A stretch of DNA of 64,000 bases from Mesorhizobium sp. Root554 (GCF_001427025.1 NZ_LMGA01000001.1:2779715-2843714), one strand, 5' to 3'. Shown: positions 46,474-56,373, counted from the stretch's first letter. The notes: a model not told the origin generated them from the sequence alone. Numbers and translations: made by a program.

Positions 46474-48723
46474 ATGCGTAAATTTCTTGCAGTCTTTCTT
46501 CTCTCTTCATCGGCGCTTTCCGGCTCGGCCTGGACGCAGGAAACCGCGCAGCCGGTCGCCGGCAACGCCACGGAACTCGACCGCATCGTCGTCACCGGAC
46601 GCGACGAGCGCTCCATTTCCGGCGTCGCCCAGTCTGTCCAGGTCGTCGACCGGGAAGAGGTCGAACGGGCGGCGCAGGAAAACATCGACGCCGCCACCTT
46701 CATGAGCCGGATCGTTCCCGGCTACGCACCGCGCAACCAGACGATCTCCGGCGCATCCGAGACCTTCCGTGGCCGCAGCGTGCTCATCATGGTCGACGGC
46801 GTGCCGCGCAACACCCCGCTACGCGACGTCTCGCGCATCCTGGCCATGATCGACATGAATACGGTCGAGCGTGTCGAGGTCGTCAATGGCGCGTCCAGCC
46901 TCTACGGCGCCGGCGCCACCGGCGGCACCATCAATTTCATCACCAAGCGTGGCGCCAGCGACAAGCCGAAGGTGACGGTGCGCACCGGCTTCAACGCCTT
47001 CACCGAGAACGTCGGCAAATCCATCGCGCCGAACGGCAGCGTCTCGGTCGAAGGCCGCAAGAACAATTTCGATTATTTCTTCTCCGCGTCCGGCGACATG
47101 TCGCGCCGCACCTATGACGGCAACGGCAACGAAATGGCGTCGGACGCCATGCTCGGACAGGGCGGCGGCGACCGCACCGGCTCCGGCAACCTGTTCGGCG
47201 TCGCCGGTTACGAGGCCGGCTCCAGGCGCTTCGAGGTCAGCGCCGACTGGACCTATGCCAACCAGGAGCCTGACTGGTTCACCGACTACGCCGCCGACCC
47301 GGTGGCTCCCGATTTCGGCGATCCCTATTTCGGCAAGCCGCTGAAGGAGGATTCCAAGTACCTGACGGCGAAATACACCGACAGCGACTTCGCCCTCGGC
47401 AATCTCGAGATCAAGGCCTTCTACAACGACATCTTCAAGCAGTCGCCCTTCACCAAATTCTCGGCCGTGAATAGCCAGGTCTATCTGCCGTTCAATCCGG
47501 CGACCCCCATCCTGATCCCGGTGGGCGTCGATCCGACCGCGCCGTTCAACCAGACGGCGCTGTCATCGCAGCGCACCGGCGTCAACCTCACCGTCAACAC
47601 GCCGGTCGATTTCATCAAGGAAGGCAGCACCCTGACATGGGGGGCCGATTACACTTTCGACAACACCGAGCAGCACCTGACCAATGGCCAGGACGCCATC
47701 GCGCCGACCGCGCAGCATTCGGTCGCCTTTTTCGCCCAAGCCGAGGTGCCGGTCACCGACCGGCTGCGTCTCAGCGGCGGCGCGCGTTTCGACCAGTTCT
47801 ATTTGAATGTCGACGATTTCACCCGGCCGGCGGCCGGCGTGCTCTTCGGTTCGCGCATTGTCGGCCTGCCGGCCATCGACGTGACCGGCGGCGAGTTCGA
47901 CTACAACGCCTGGAGTTTCAACGCCGGCGCCGTCTACGATCTGACCGACGAGATGCAGGCCTTCGGCAATTTCTCGCAAGGCTACAGCCTGACCGACATT
48001 GGCGGCTTCACCCGCCGCGCCGGCCTGAACTCCAACGGCGAGATCTGCGATGCCTATGGCAGCACCGTCGCGCCTCTGGGGCTGCCATGCGTCGGCGCCC
48101 CGGACTACGCCATCAGCTATGCCGACATCGCGCCCGAGCCTCAGCTGGTGAACACCTATGAAGCCGGCCTGCGCGGCGACTGGGGCACCTATCGGGGCGG
48201 CGTCAGCGCCTACATGTCCACCTCGGACAACGGCGTCAGCTACGACATCGCGGCCAACCGCGTCTCGCAGCAGAAGGAACGCATCTGGGGCTTTGAAGCG
48301 AACGCCGAGACGGACCTCAACGGCATGTTCACGCTGGGCGGCTCCGTCGGCTATGTCGAGGGCAAATACGACGCCGACCGCGACGGCAGGATCGAAAGCA
48401 GCGAATACCTGCCCAACAACCGAATACCCTCGACGTACAAGGGGCTGGTCTATCTCGTCACCCATTTCGAGAACGATCTGACGCTGCGCACCGAACTGGA
48501 GCTGTTCTCCGGCCGCGACCGCGTGGCGACACAGGAACTGGACGGCGCGGCGCTGGTCAATGTCGGCCTCTCGAAGAAATTCGCCAATGAAAGCGTGCTG
48601 AGCCTCGCCGTCCGCAACGTCTTCGACACCGACTACGTCAACCCGTCGGCATCGGCGACGCGCGGCGCCGACGTTCCCGGTCTCGGCCGATCCTTCGGCA
48701 TGTCCTACCAGGTCACTTTCTAG
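46474..48723 (+). CDS. TonB-dependent ferric-siderophore receptor, IutA-like
   Basis: A 749-residue outer-membrane receptor. A signal peptide (MRKFLAVFLLSSSALSGSA) precedes the TonB box RIVVTG near residue 35. The plug domain has VDGVPRNTP and VERVEVVNGASSLYGAGATGGTINFITK, wording closest to aerobactin and related hydroxamate receptors. The rest is a barrel ending in YQVTF with the terminal Phe needed for assembly. Substrate is inferred from the neighbouring iucABCD set. The ATG at 46474 is chosen over 46456. A RirA-type site lies upstream. Confidence 0.9.
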   Translation: MRKFLAVFLLSSSALSGSAWTQETAQPVAGNATELDRIVVTGRDERSISGVAQSVQVVDREEVERAAQENIDAATFMSRIVPGYAPRNQTISGASETFRGRSVLIMVDGVPRNTPLRDVSRILAMIDMNTVERVEVVNGASSLYGAGATGGTINFITKRGASDKPKVTVRTGFNAFTENVGKSIAPNGSVSVEGRKNNFDYFFSASGDMSRRTYDGNGNEMASDAMLGQGGGDRTGSGNLFGVAGYEAGSRRFEVSADWTYANQEPDWFTDYAADPVAPDFGDPYFGKPLKEDSKYLTAKYTDSDFALGNLEIKAFYNDIFKQSPFTKFSAVNSQVYLPFNPATPILIPVGVDPTAPFNQTALSSQRTGVNLTVNTPVDFIKEGSTLTWGADYTFDNTEQHLTNGQDAIAPTAQHSVAFFAQAEVPVTDRLRLSGGARFDQFYLNVDDFTRPAAGVLFGSRIVGLPAIDVTGGEFDYNAWSFNAGAVYDLTDEMQAFGNFSQGYSLTDIGGFTRRAGLNSNGEICDAYGSTVAPLGLPCVGAPDYAISYADIAPEPQLVNTYEAGLRGDWGTYRGGVSAYMSTSDNGVSYDIAANRVSQQKERIWGFEANAETDLNGMFTLGGSVGYVEGKYDADRDGRIESSEYLPNNRIPSTYKGLVYLVTHFENDLTLRTELELFSGRDRVATQELDGAALVNVGLSKKFANESVLSLAVRNVFDTDYVNPSASATRGADVPGLGRSFGMSYQVTF

Positions 48724-48732
48724 GGCAGCCCG

Positions 48733-49125
48733 ATGACGATAACCCTGCAACGGCAAGGCAACGTGGTTTCGCTGGTCGGCGAAGCCCCCGCCGATCCGGC
48801 CGACGGCGAGCGCTACGTCGAGGCGATCAGGCGGATTTCGTCGGAGCCGGGACCGTTCGTCCTGCTGGTTGATATCGGCGTCGAGATCAATCTGACCGAC
48901 GCCCAGCGCAAGGCGCAGAACCTTTGGTACAAGGCGGACCGCGAGACGGTCGAGGCCGCCTGCCGCGCTTGCGCGCTCGTTCGCCCTGCTGCCGACGACA
49001 AGATGCAACGCGTCTGGCAGGGCCTGTTCGACTTTCCGGTTCTTGTCACCCGCAGCCGCGCCAAAGCCGACGCCTTCCTGAACATATTCGTATCGGAGCC
49101 GCTTGTCGGCGGAGCGCACCAATGA
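48733..49125 (+). CDS. Small protein of unknown function in the siderophore operon
   Basis: A 130-residue soluble protein with no signal peptide or helix for the membrane. It opens MTITLQRQGNVVSLVGEAPAD, and its alternation of beta strands and helices (VLLVDIGVEINLTDAQRKAQNLW, LVRPAADDKMQRVWQG, FPVLVTRSRAKADAFL) resembles SpoIIAA/STAS-like domains, but no family is certain. It starts 9 bases after the receptor stop and its end overlaps the RhtX-type importer start by ATGA, so it is coupled to uptake functions. Confidence 0.75.
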   Translation: MTITLQRQGNVVSLVGEAPADPADGERYVEAIRRISSEPGPFVLLVDIGVEINLTDAQRKAQNLWYKADRETVEAACRACALVRPAADDKMQRVWQGLFDFPVLVTRSRAKADAFLNIFVSEPLVGGAHQ

Positions 49126-50396
49126 GCCCGTCCGCTGAACGCCGTGCCCCCGGCGCATCGCGCATCAGGCTGTTCGTCGTGCTGGCGTGCCTTTATCTGG
49201 CGCAGGCGATCCCGAGCTACCTCTTCGCCGCCGCCATTCCGCCCATCCTGCGAGAGCAGGGCGTCTCACGCACCGCCATCGGCATGATGGCCCTGTTGAT
49301 GCTGCCTCTGATCCTGAAATTCCTGTGGGCGCCACTGGTTGACCGCTTCCGCCCTGTGGCACGCGCGCACCGCGCCGGCTGGGTTATCATCACCCAGATC
49401 GGCGTCATCGCCGGCATCGCCGCCATGATGTGGGTCGAGCCTACGGATGTCACTGGCATCTTCGCCATCGGCTTCGTCGTCTCCGTCCTGATGTCAACGC
49501 AGGACATCGCCACCGACGGCTACGCCGCCAAATATCTCGACCCGAAGGACCGGCCGATCGGCAATGCGATCCAGGGCGGTTCCGTCGCGCTCGGCGTCGT
49601 GCTGGGCGGCACGCTCGGCCTCCTGACCTACCACCATTTCGGCTGGACCAGCATGCTGGCCATGGTCGCTTCCGTGTCGGTCATCCCACTGTTCGCCGCC
49701 CTGGCCATGCGCGAGACTGACCCGGTCAGCAACGGCCAGGCGGCGATCACCCGTCCTTCCATCACGCGCTTTCTGCGCCGGCCGGAAGCACGCCAGATTC
49801 TGTGGATCGCGCTCATCTACCGCGCCAGCGAAGGACTGGTGAAGTCGATGGAGGGGTCCTATCTCGTCGACGCCGGCGTGCCGCTCGACATCATCGGCTA
49901 TCTGTCGGGCGGTGCGGCGTTTACTGTCGGGCTCGGGGGTTCGGCGCTGGCGGCATGGCTGCTGCACAAGCGCGGCGCGGCGTCCGTGCTCGGCCTGCTG
50001 GGCACCTTGCGCACCGTCTGCTTCCTGATGTTCGCGCTGCACGCCTTCGGCGCGCTGACCGGCTTCTGGCCGATCTTCGGCGCCTCGTTCCTGCAGACGC
50101 TGGTGCGCTATATGGAAATCGTCGCGCTCTACAGCCTGTTCATGGCCGTCACCTCGTCGGACCAGCCGGGCACCGACTTCACCATCCTGTCCTGCACCCA
50201 GCTCATCGTCTATCTCGTCGGCTCGATGCTGGCCGGACGCCTTGCCGACATGCTCGGCTATTCGGCGCTGTTCACCCTCGCGGCGGCGCTGTCGGCCATT
50301 GCCGTGATCGCGACCTATCGCATGCTCAATGCCTATGCCGCCGATGCCGGAAAGATACGGGCCAATGCGCGGCCGCTCCCGGAGGTCGCCGAATGA
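49122..50396 (+). CDS. Siderophore importer of the RhtX/FptX MFS family
   Basis: A 424-residue, 12-helix inner-membrane carrier. Distinctive blocks are LAQAIPSYLFAAAIPPILREQG near residue 25, LMLPLILKFLWAPLVDRF near 60 and STQDIATDGYAAKYLDP near 125, which match RhtX (rhizobactin uptake) and FptX (pyochelin uptake) and the related AmpG branch. It would carry the ferric siderophore from the periplasm to the cytoplasm in place of an ABC system. ATG 49122 overlaps the preceding stop. Placed after receptor and small protein as one operon. Confidence 0.87.
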   Translation: MSPSAERRAPGASRIRLFVVLACLYLAQAIPSYLFAAAIPPILREQGVSRTAIGMMALLMLPLILKFLWAPLVDRFRPVARAHRAGWVIITQIGVIAGIAAMMWVEPTDVTGIFAIGFVVSVLMSTQDIATDGYAAKYLDPKDRPIGNAIQGGSVALGVVLGGTLGLLTYHHFGWTSMLAMVASVSVIPLFAALAMRETDPVSNGQAAITRPSITRFLRRPEARQILWIALIYRASEGLVKSMEGSYLVDAGVPLDIIGYLSGGAAFTVGLGGSALAAWLLHKRGAASVLGLLGTLRTVCFLMFALHAFGALTGFWPIFGASFLQTLVRYMEIVALYSLFMAVTSSDQPGTDFTILSCTQLIVYLVGSMLAGRLADMLGYSALFTLAAALSAIAVIATYRMLNAYAADAGKIRANARPLPEVAE

Positions 50397-50422
50397 GGGC
50401 GTTTCCGGCAGCCCGCTTCACG

Positions 50423-51610
50423 CTATTGGCCGCTACCCTTGACCGTGGTCGCGAAGCAGGCGGCGATAAGCGCCAGCGCCGCGCAGCCAGCCAGCGGGGC
50501 GAACGGCCAAAGCGTGAAGGCGAAGCCGCCGACCAGCGCACCGATGCTCTGCCCCAGCACATGGGTGCTGGCCAGCCATCCGGCCGCCGCACCCTGCTGT
50601 TGCGGCTCGACGCGCTTCGTCAACCAAGCGATGTAGCCCGGCGTCGCCACCGCGATGCCGGCCGCGGCCGCCGCCAAGGCAATAGCCGAGACGGTATGGT
50701 TGCCCGTGACCGCCAGCAGCACCATGCCGGCGCAGACCAGCAGGCATCCGGCGACGACGCTCTTGCGCTCGCTCAGGAGCAGCCGTGCCACGACCAATCC
50801 CTGCACCAGCACCATCACCACCGCCACCAGCATCAGCGCCACGCCGGTGACCGTCGTCGCCTGTGTTGCGTCGAGGCCGAAACGCTGCTGGATCATAGGC
50901 CCAAGCATCATCTGCACCTGACCGAAACCGAGCGTCAGGCAAAAGCCGATCGCCAGGCAGGGCAAGACACGGCGGTCGAACGGCGATATGCCAACGTCCT
51001 TGCTGGCATTGACCGCATTGCCGTCCGCTCGTCCGCCGCTTTCTTCCTTGCCCGGCGCCAGCCACAAGAGCAGCGGGCTGAGCACGAACAGCAGCGGAGG
51101 CAGCAGCGGCGAGATGATGGCTGCGGCAGCCGGCACCGCGCCGGCCAGCCTTCCGGTGCTGACGCCGGCGCCGAGCAGACCCAGCGCCGCCTGCCGCCTG
51201 TCGTCGGCAACCGCTCGGCTGGCCCAGACTTGCACCGTCGGCATGACGCCGGACGCGGCAAAGCCGTATACGAATCGCGACAGCATCAGCAGAACGATGC
51301 CCAGCGCTGCGCCGGCTCCGAACACCAGAAGCGCCGCGAACATCGCCTGCGCCGCCAGCATGGCGAGGCCGAGCAGACGCAACAGCTTCCCGTATCCGAG
51401 CCGCTCGCCCATGCGGCCCCACAGGGGCGAGCCGACCAGGAAGGCGGCGGCGCCAATGGCCGTCGCCGCGCCGATGGCAAATGCGTCCAGCTTCAGCCGT
51501 TCCATCACCATGGGGACAAGCGAGACGAAGGCGGACTGGCCGAACCCGATGGCCGATACCGCCATCGCCAACCGAGGCAGCAAAGCGGACGATTTTTCCA
51601 TATCACTCAC
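50423..51610 (-). CDS. MFS transporter, possible siderophore exporter
   Basis: A 395-residue, 12-helix MFS protein with the loop 2-3 motif GRMGERLGYGK near residue 65 and a charged central loop (about residues 190-210). It belongs to a drug-efflux-like branch. Position inside the siderophore locus, divergent from iucA across a shared promoter region, suggests export of the newly made siderophore; this is inference. ATG 51610, or ATG 51601 at MEKSS, is the start. Confidence 0.82.
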   Translation of the reverse strand: MSDMEKSSALLPRLAMAVSAIGFGQSAFVSLVPMVMERLKLDAFAIGAATAIGAAAFLVGSPLWGRMGERLGYGKLLRLLGLAMLAAQAMFAALLVFGAGAALGIVLLMLSRFVYGFAASGVMPTVQVWASRAVADDRRQAALGLLGAGVSTGRLAGAVPAAAAIISPLLPPLLFVLSPLLLWLAPGKEESGGRADGNAVNASKDVGISPFDRRVLPCLAIGFCLTLGFGQVQMMLGPMIQQRFGLDATQATTVTGVALMLVAVVMVLVQGLVVARLLLSERKSVVAGCLLVCAGMVLLAVTGNHTVSAIALAAAAAGIAVATPGYIAWLTKRVEPQQQGAAAGWLASTHVLGQSIGALVGGFAFTLWPFAPLAGCAALALIAACFATTVKGSGQ

Positions 51611-51723
51611 GGCAAAAGCAAGTTCGTTTCTTGGCGTTTGTTAATTGATAAAAAGTAATATTGAAAGCTATAAAGTATAAATATCTATCTCCATTATATT
51701 GTACTTCCAATATGAGGAAACCC
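51602..51723. promoter_or_regulatory. AT-rich divergent promoter region of iucA and the MFS gene
   Basis: Bases 51641-51710 contain only 14 G or C in 70, against more than 60 percent around them. TTGATA at 51645-51650 and TATAAA at 51669-51674 with an 18-base spacer make a good promoter towards iucA. I found no TGA-N9-TCA site in this region. Confidence 0.65.
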
Positions 51724-53496
51724 ATGGAACCAAGTCCATTTGGAGCGTCTCCGGCATTGAGCCCTTTTCTTAATGCTCTCTTACGGGAATGGAACGGCTG
51801 GGAATTTATCACCGGCGTACCGACCGGACTATTCCGCCCGCGGGCGGACGTCCTCCGCTTGAATTTCCCTGCCTCGCGCTGCGCGGTTCTGGTCGAGGCA
51901 CGGCACCGCTCCAAAGTCGGCTACCACGACTTCGCCATGCCGCTCTTGCGGCTCCGCCCCGATGGCGAGGCGACCGAGATCGATCTTTTCAGCCTTCTGG
52001 CGCTGATCCTTGAGGAGCCCGGCATTGCCGGCCGCGCCACGCCGAAAAGCCGGATGACCTTCCTGCGCCGCAGCCTCGCCAGCATCGCGGCCATCGGCGA
52101 GGTGAGCGCGGCCCGTGGCGAAATAAGGCCCTTTGCCGAGGGCGACCCGGACTTCATCGAGGCGGAAAGCGCCCTGCGCTTCGGCCACGCCGTCCACCCC
52201 GCCCCGATGAGCCGCGAGGAGTTCACGCATGTCGACTCAGAACGCTTCGGCCATGAATACGGCAATGACTTCACCCTTCGCTGGTGGGCTGTCGATCCCT
52301 CCATCCTTGCCTCGGGAAGCGTCGAGCCTCTCAACGTCGTCGATATGGCTCGCAAGCTCGCCGCCGGCGATCCGCAACTTCTGACCCGGGCAGCAAGGGA
52401 ATATGGCAAGGTCCTTGTCCCAATGCATCCCTGGCAGACCCTGCGGCTGATGCAGGAGGAACGTATCGAAAGGCTGTTCCGCGACGGCCGCATCGTCGAT
52501 CTCGGGCTCGGTGGGCCGGCGTGGCGCGCCACCACCTCGTTGCGCACGATCCATTCATCACGAACGGACTGGATGCTGAAGTTTTCGCTCAGCCTGCGCC
52601 TGACCAACTCCCGGCGCATTGTCGAGGAGCATGAATGCCGGCGCGGCCTTTCGGTGCACCGGCTGGTCAAGGGCAAGCTTGGTGAGGCCCTGCGCAAGCG
52701 CTGCCCAACCCTGACAGTGCTGGGCGAGCCGGCCTGGTTCGGCCTGCGCGATGAAGATGGCAGCCTGATGACCGACACCATCGTCTCCTTTCGCGAAAAC
52801 CCGTTCCGCGGTGAGGACAGCCCCTCGGCGGTCGTGCTCGGCGCATTGTGCGAGCGCCATCCCGGCCGCACCGAAAGCCATCTGTCCGATCTGGTCAACC
52901 GCATCGCCCGCGACGAAAAGAAGCCGGTGGAGGATGTTGCGCGCCTGTGGTTCGAGCGATTCCTCGCAACCGCCATCGAACCCTTCATCGTCGCCTTTTC
53001 GGAATTCGGCCTGCTGTTCGGCGCGCACCAGCAGAACCTCGTCGTCGGCCTCGCCGGCGGCTGGCCAGACGCGCTCTATTTCCGCGACTGCCAGGGCACC
53101 GGCTATGTCGAGGAATTCCTGCCGAAACTCCGGCAGTTCCTGCCCGAGGCGGGCCAGAAGGGCGACCACGTTTTCCCGGCGCCCGCGGCGGCAAAGCTCT
53201 TCGGCTACTATTTGATCGTCAACGGCGCCTTCGCCACCATCGCCGCGCTCGCCGCCGCCGGCCTGGTGAAGGAGGACGGGTTGCTGGCGATCTTCCGCCA
53301 CTCGCTGGAAAGATTGGCCAAGCAGCCGATGGCCGACAGAACTTGCCTCGACTATTTGCTCAACGCCCCGACGCTGGCCGCCAAGGGCAATTTCCTGATC
53401 GCGCTGCGCAACATCAACGAGAACACCGAGGTGACCGACCCGCTGGCAGGTTACGTGGAGCTTCCCAATCCCCTGCTGGTGAGAGAACACGCATGA
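51724..53496 (+). CDS. iucA: NIS siderophore synthetase, IucA-like
   Basis: A 590-residue ATP-dependent synthetase that joins citrate to an N-hydroxy-N-acyl amine. The NIS core motifs are VLVPMHPWQ near residue 235, SSRTDWMLKFSLSLRLTNSRR near 280, and HQQNLVVGLAGG near 435. The ATG at 51724 is preceded by GAGGAAA; the frame extends to 51661 without good support. The stop overlaps iucB (ATGA). By analogy with aerobactin, this enzyme makes the first amide bond. Confidence 0.92.
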   Translation: MEPSPFGASPALSPFLNALLREWNGWEFITGVPTGLFRPRADVLRLNFPASRCAVLVEARHRSKVGYHDFAMPLLRLRPDGEATEIDLFSLLALILEEPGIAGRATPKSRMTFLRRSLASIAAIGEVSAARGEIRPFAEGDPDFIEAESALRFGHAVHPAPMSREEFTHVDSERFGHEYGNDFTLRWWAVDPSILASGSVEPLNVVDMARKLAAGDPQLLTRAAREYGKVLVPMHPWQTLRLMQEERIERLFRDGRIVDLGLGGPAWRATTSLRTIHSSRTDWMLKFSLSLRLTNSRRIVEEHECRRGLSVHRLVKGKLGEALRKRCPTLTVLGEPAWFGLRDEDGSLMTDTIVSFRENPFRGEDSPSAVVLGALCERHPGRTESHLSDLVNRIARDEKKPVEDVARLWFERFLATAIEPFIVAFSEFGLLFGAHQQNLVVGLAGGWPDALYFRDCQGTGYVEEFLPKLRQFLPEAGQKGDHVFPAPAAAKLFGYYLIVNGAFATIAALAAAGLVKEDGLLAIFRHSLERLAKQPMADRTCLDYLLNAPTLAAKGNFLIALRNINENTEVTDPLAGYVELPNPLLVREHA

Positions 53497-54557
53497 ACAT
53501 CGAGACCGCGAAGAACTGGCCACATGCCAGCGACCTTGGCACCGGGGGATGGCAGCACCTGGCATCCGCCACCGAGCCGCTGGCGATTCACGTCGATGGC
53601 GAGCGCCTCAGTCTGAATGCCGCAGACGGCACGCCGGCCGGACAGGCGCGCGTCACGACCACGGATGGTCGGCTTCTTGTCGACGATGTCACCTTCGCCG
53701 CCGAACGGCTCAACCAACCGCAGATCCTCGCCGGTCTCGTCGACGCCGCGTTCCGCCTGTATCCGGCTATCGACCGCGCCTTGCTGCCGTCGGCCAGGAC
53801 GCTTTGGCCGGTTTCGGCATTGGCGACGGAAACCCTCCCGGACGAAGCCGAACGCGCCCTCGTCCATCGCTCGGTCCTGCGCCAGCTGCCGCTTCTGTGG
53901 CGCCGGCAGGCTTCGCACGTCACCTATCCCGAACTGCCCACGGCTCTCGGTCCGCAGGATCGCCTGCCGCCGCTGCGTCCGCCGCGCCCGTGCGGGCCGA
54001 TGTACGAGCGCTGGATCGCGGAAATCGGCATGACCCTGTCGTTCCGGCCCATAGACCGCCGGTGCGATCTCGACCTCTTTCATCGCTGGATGAATGACGG
54101 GCGCGTCGCCTTTTTCTGGGAGCTTGCCCAGAGCCGCGAGGAGCTGGACAAGTATCTCGCCGACCAGGAAAGCGATCCGCATATTTTCGGCGTCATCGGC
54201 AGCTTGGACAACGAGCCTGTCGGCTATTTCGAATTCTATTGGGCCAGGGAGGACAGGCTCGGACCCTACTACGAACCGCACGACTATGACCGCGGCTGGC
54301 ATGGGCTGATCGGCAACGCGCGCCACCTCGGCCGGCCGAAGACGCTCGCCTTCTTCCGCTCGATCACGCACTATTTGTTCCTCGACGAGCCGCGCACGCT
54401 GCGCATCGTCGGCGAGCCGCGCGCATCGCATCAGAAGATGCTGAGCTATTGCGCCGACGCCGCCTATAACAAAGTCAAGGAATTCGACTTTCCGCACAAG
54501 CGCGCCGCACTGGTCTGCTGCGAGCGCGAGCGCTTCTTCCGCGAGGTGCCGCTGTGA
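53493..54557 (+). CDS. iucB: N-hydroxylysine (hydroxy-diamine) acetyltransferase, IucB-like
   Basis: A 354-residue GNAT acetyltransferase. The N-terminal 150 residues are a siderophore-specific domain; the GNAT core begins at about residue 178 (LSFRPIDRRCDLDLFHRWMND) and includes PVGYFEFYWA, HDYDRGWHGLIGNARHLGRPKT and a late acetyl-CoA helix. It transfers acetyl to the hydroxylamine nitrogen, forming the hydroxamate. Related to RhbD of rhizobactin synthesis. It overlaps iucA upstream and iucC downstream by four bases each. Confidence 0.92.
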   Translation: MNIETAKNWPHASDLGTGGWQHLASATEPLAIHVDGERLSLNAADGTPAGQARVTTTDGRLLVDDVTFAAERLNQPQILAGLVDAAFRLYPAIDRALLPSARTLWPVSALATETLPDEAERALVHRSVLRQLPLLWRRQASHVTYPELPTALGPQDRLPPLRPPRPCGPMYERWIAEIGMTLSFRPIDRRCDLDLFHRWMNDGRVAFFWELAQSREELDKYLADQESDPHIFGVIGSLDNEPVGYFEFYWAREDRLGPYYEPHDYDRGWHGLIGNARHLGRPKTLAFFRSITHYLFLDEPRTLRIVGEPRASHQKMLSYCADAAYNKVKEFDFPHKRAALVCCERERFFREVPL

Positions 54558-56368
54558 CGGCACACCAACCCGTATCCAAGGCTCGCGACACCGCGACCTG
54601 GGTCGCGATCAACCGTGACGTGGTCGCCAAGGCGATTTCCGAATTGACCTTCGAGGAATGCCTTGCGCCGCGCGAGGCATCGCCCGGGCGGTGGGAGCTG
54701 ACGCTCGGCTCCGGCGTCACCTACCGCTTTGCCGCCACGCGCCGCATTTGGGGCCAGCTTAGCGTCCGTCCCGAAACCCTCACCCGCGATGCCGGTGTTG
54801 AACTGCCGGTCGATGACGCGGTGGCCTTTTTCGCCGACTCGCGAGAGACGCTTGGCATGTCGCCGGCCACCTTCTGCACCTATGCGAAGGAACTCTACAA
54901 CACGCTGATGGCCGACAGGCGTATCGCCGAGCGGCGAGGCGCGAGATCCGCTGCTGAACTCGCAATGCTACCGGACCCGGAATTGCAGACGCTGCTCGAT
55001 GGCCATCCGAAGGCGCCCGCCAACAAGGGCCGGCTCGGCTGGGGACTGGACGATTTCGAGCGTTATGCACCGGAATCCGGTGAGACATTCCAGCTTTTCT
55101 GGCTCGCCGCCGCGCGCGACCGCTGCAAGCTGGCTCTGGATCGCGAACTGGACGAAGAGGCCTTGCTGCAGGCCGCGCTCGATCCGGACGAACGGAGAAG
55201 GCTTGAAGCAACCCTTGCCGCCGCCGGCCTCTCCCGCCGCACTCACCTGTTGATGCCGGTCCATCCATGGCAATGGCAGGGCATGATCGCTTCGCAGTTC
55301 GCGGGTGAAATCGCCGCCCGCAGGCTGGCGCCGCTTGGCCGTTTCGGCGACCCGTTCCTGCCGCTGCAATCGCTGCGCACGCTGGCAAACACGGCGCGAC
55401 CGGAGGCGTTTCACGTCAAGCTGCCGCTGACCATCCTCAATACATCCGCCTGGCGCGGCGTGCCGGGTAAATACATGGAGATCGGCGCCGACCTGTCACG
55501 CTGGCTGGGTGAGGTTGCGGCCGCCGACCCTGTGCTCAAGAATGTGAAAGTGCTTAGGGAAGTCGCCGGCGCATTCTACCCGCACCCCCACTATAGCGGC
55601 GTCGATGGCGCACCCTATCAGTTCTGCGAAATGCTCGGCGCCATCTGGCGCGAAAGCCCGGAAAAGGACCTGCCTTCGGGCCACCGCCCGATGATGATGG
55701 GGGCATTGCCGCAGCGCGACGCCCATGGCCGCCCGATCGCCAGCGCCCTGATCGAACAGTCTGGTCTCGACGCCGAAGTCTGGCTCGACCGGCTGTTTTC
55801 CTCGGTTTTCGTGCCGCTCTACCATTTCATGTGCCGCTACGGCGTCGGCTTCATCGCCCACGGGCAGAACATCACCGTCATCCTCGATGGCGCGACGCCT
55901 GTCGGCGTGGCGGTCAAGGACTTCCAGGGCGATCTCGACCTTGTCGATCAGTCTTTCCCCGAACTCGGCGCGCTCGATCCGAAAATCCTCTCAACGCTGA
56001 AACGACGGCCGCCGGCGCACCTGCTCCAGCATCTGCAGACAGGCCACATCGTCAGCGTGCTGCGCTTCCTCTCCGAGGCGCTGGCCGAATATGACAGCTT
56101 TGACGAACGACGCTTTTACGCCATTCTGGCCACAGCCACCCGGCGCTATCAGGCCGAACATCCCGAACTGGCCGACCGCTTCGCGCTTTTCGACCTGTTC
56201 GCTCCCGAAATACCGCGCATCGCCATCAACAAGGTCCGCTTCGCGATCGGTTACGGCGATGCCGGCGAGCGCCCCTTGCCCGATCTCGGCACACCGCTCG
56301 ACAATCCGCTCAACCCGAGTCAGCCCGGCGATCTCCCATCGGCCCAGCCAGCTCCAAACGGAGTTTGA
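54554..56368 (+). CDS. iucC: NIS siderophore synthetase, IucC-like
   Basis: A 604-residue synthetase that attaches the second hydroxamate to the citrate intermediate. Motifs are HLLMPVHPWQWQGMI near residue 235, SLRTLANTARPEAFHVKLPL near 275, and FIAHGQNITVILDG near 435. It starts at GTG 54554, overlapping the iucB stop as GTGA. Having both a IucA- and a IucC-type enzyme indicates a product with two different or sequentially added arms on citrate. Confidence 0.93.
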   Translation: MTAHQPVSKARDTATWVAINRDVVAKAISELTFEECLAPREASPGRWELTLGSGVTYRFAATRRIWGQLSVRPETLTRDAGVELPVDDAVAFFADSRETLGMSPATFCTYAKELYNTLMADRRIAERRGARSAAELAMLPDPELQTLLDGHPKAPANKGRLGWGLDDFERYAPESGETFQLFWLAAARDRCKLALDRELDEEALLQAALDPDERRRLEATLAAAGLSRRTHLLMPVHPWQWQGMIASQFAGEIAARRLAPLGRFGDPFLPLQSLRTLANTARPEAFHVKLPLTILNTSAWRGVPGKYMEIGADLSRWLGEVAAADPVLKNVKVLREVAGAFYPHPHYSGVDGAPYQFCEMLGAIWRESPEKDLPSGHRPMMMGALPQRDAHGRPIASALIEQSGLDAEVWLDRLFSSVFVPLYHFMCRYGVGFIAHGQNITVILDGATPVGVAVKDFQGDLDLVDQSFPELGALDPKILSTLKRRPPAHLLQHLQTGHIVSVLRFLSEALAEYDSFDERRFYAILATATRRYQAEHPELADRFALFDLFAPEIPRIAINKVRFAIGYGDAGERPLPDLGTPLDNPLNPSQPGDLPSAQPAPNGV

Positions 56369-56373
56369 CCGCC

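Noticed and set aside
47563..49158. 531-codon minus-strand frame opposite the receptor gene
   Set aside because: Antisense of the TonB-dependent receptor and the next gene; no protein-like features.
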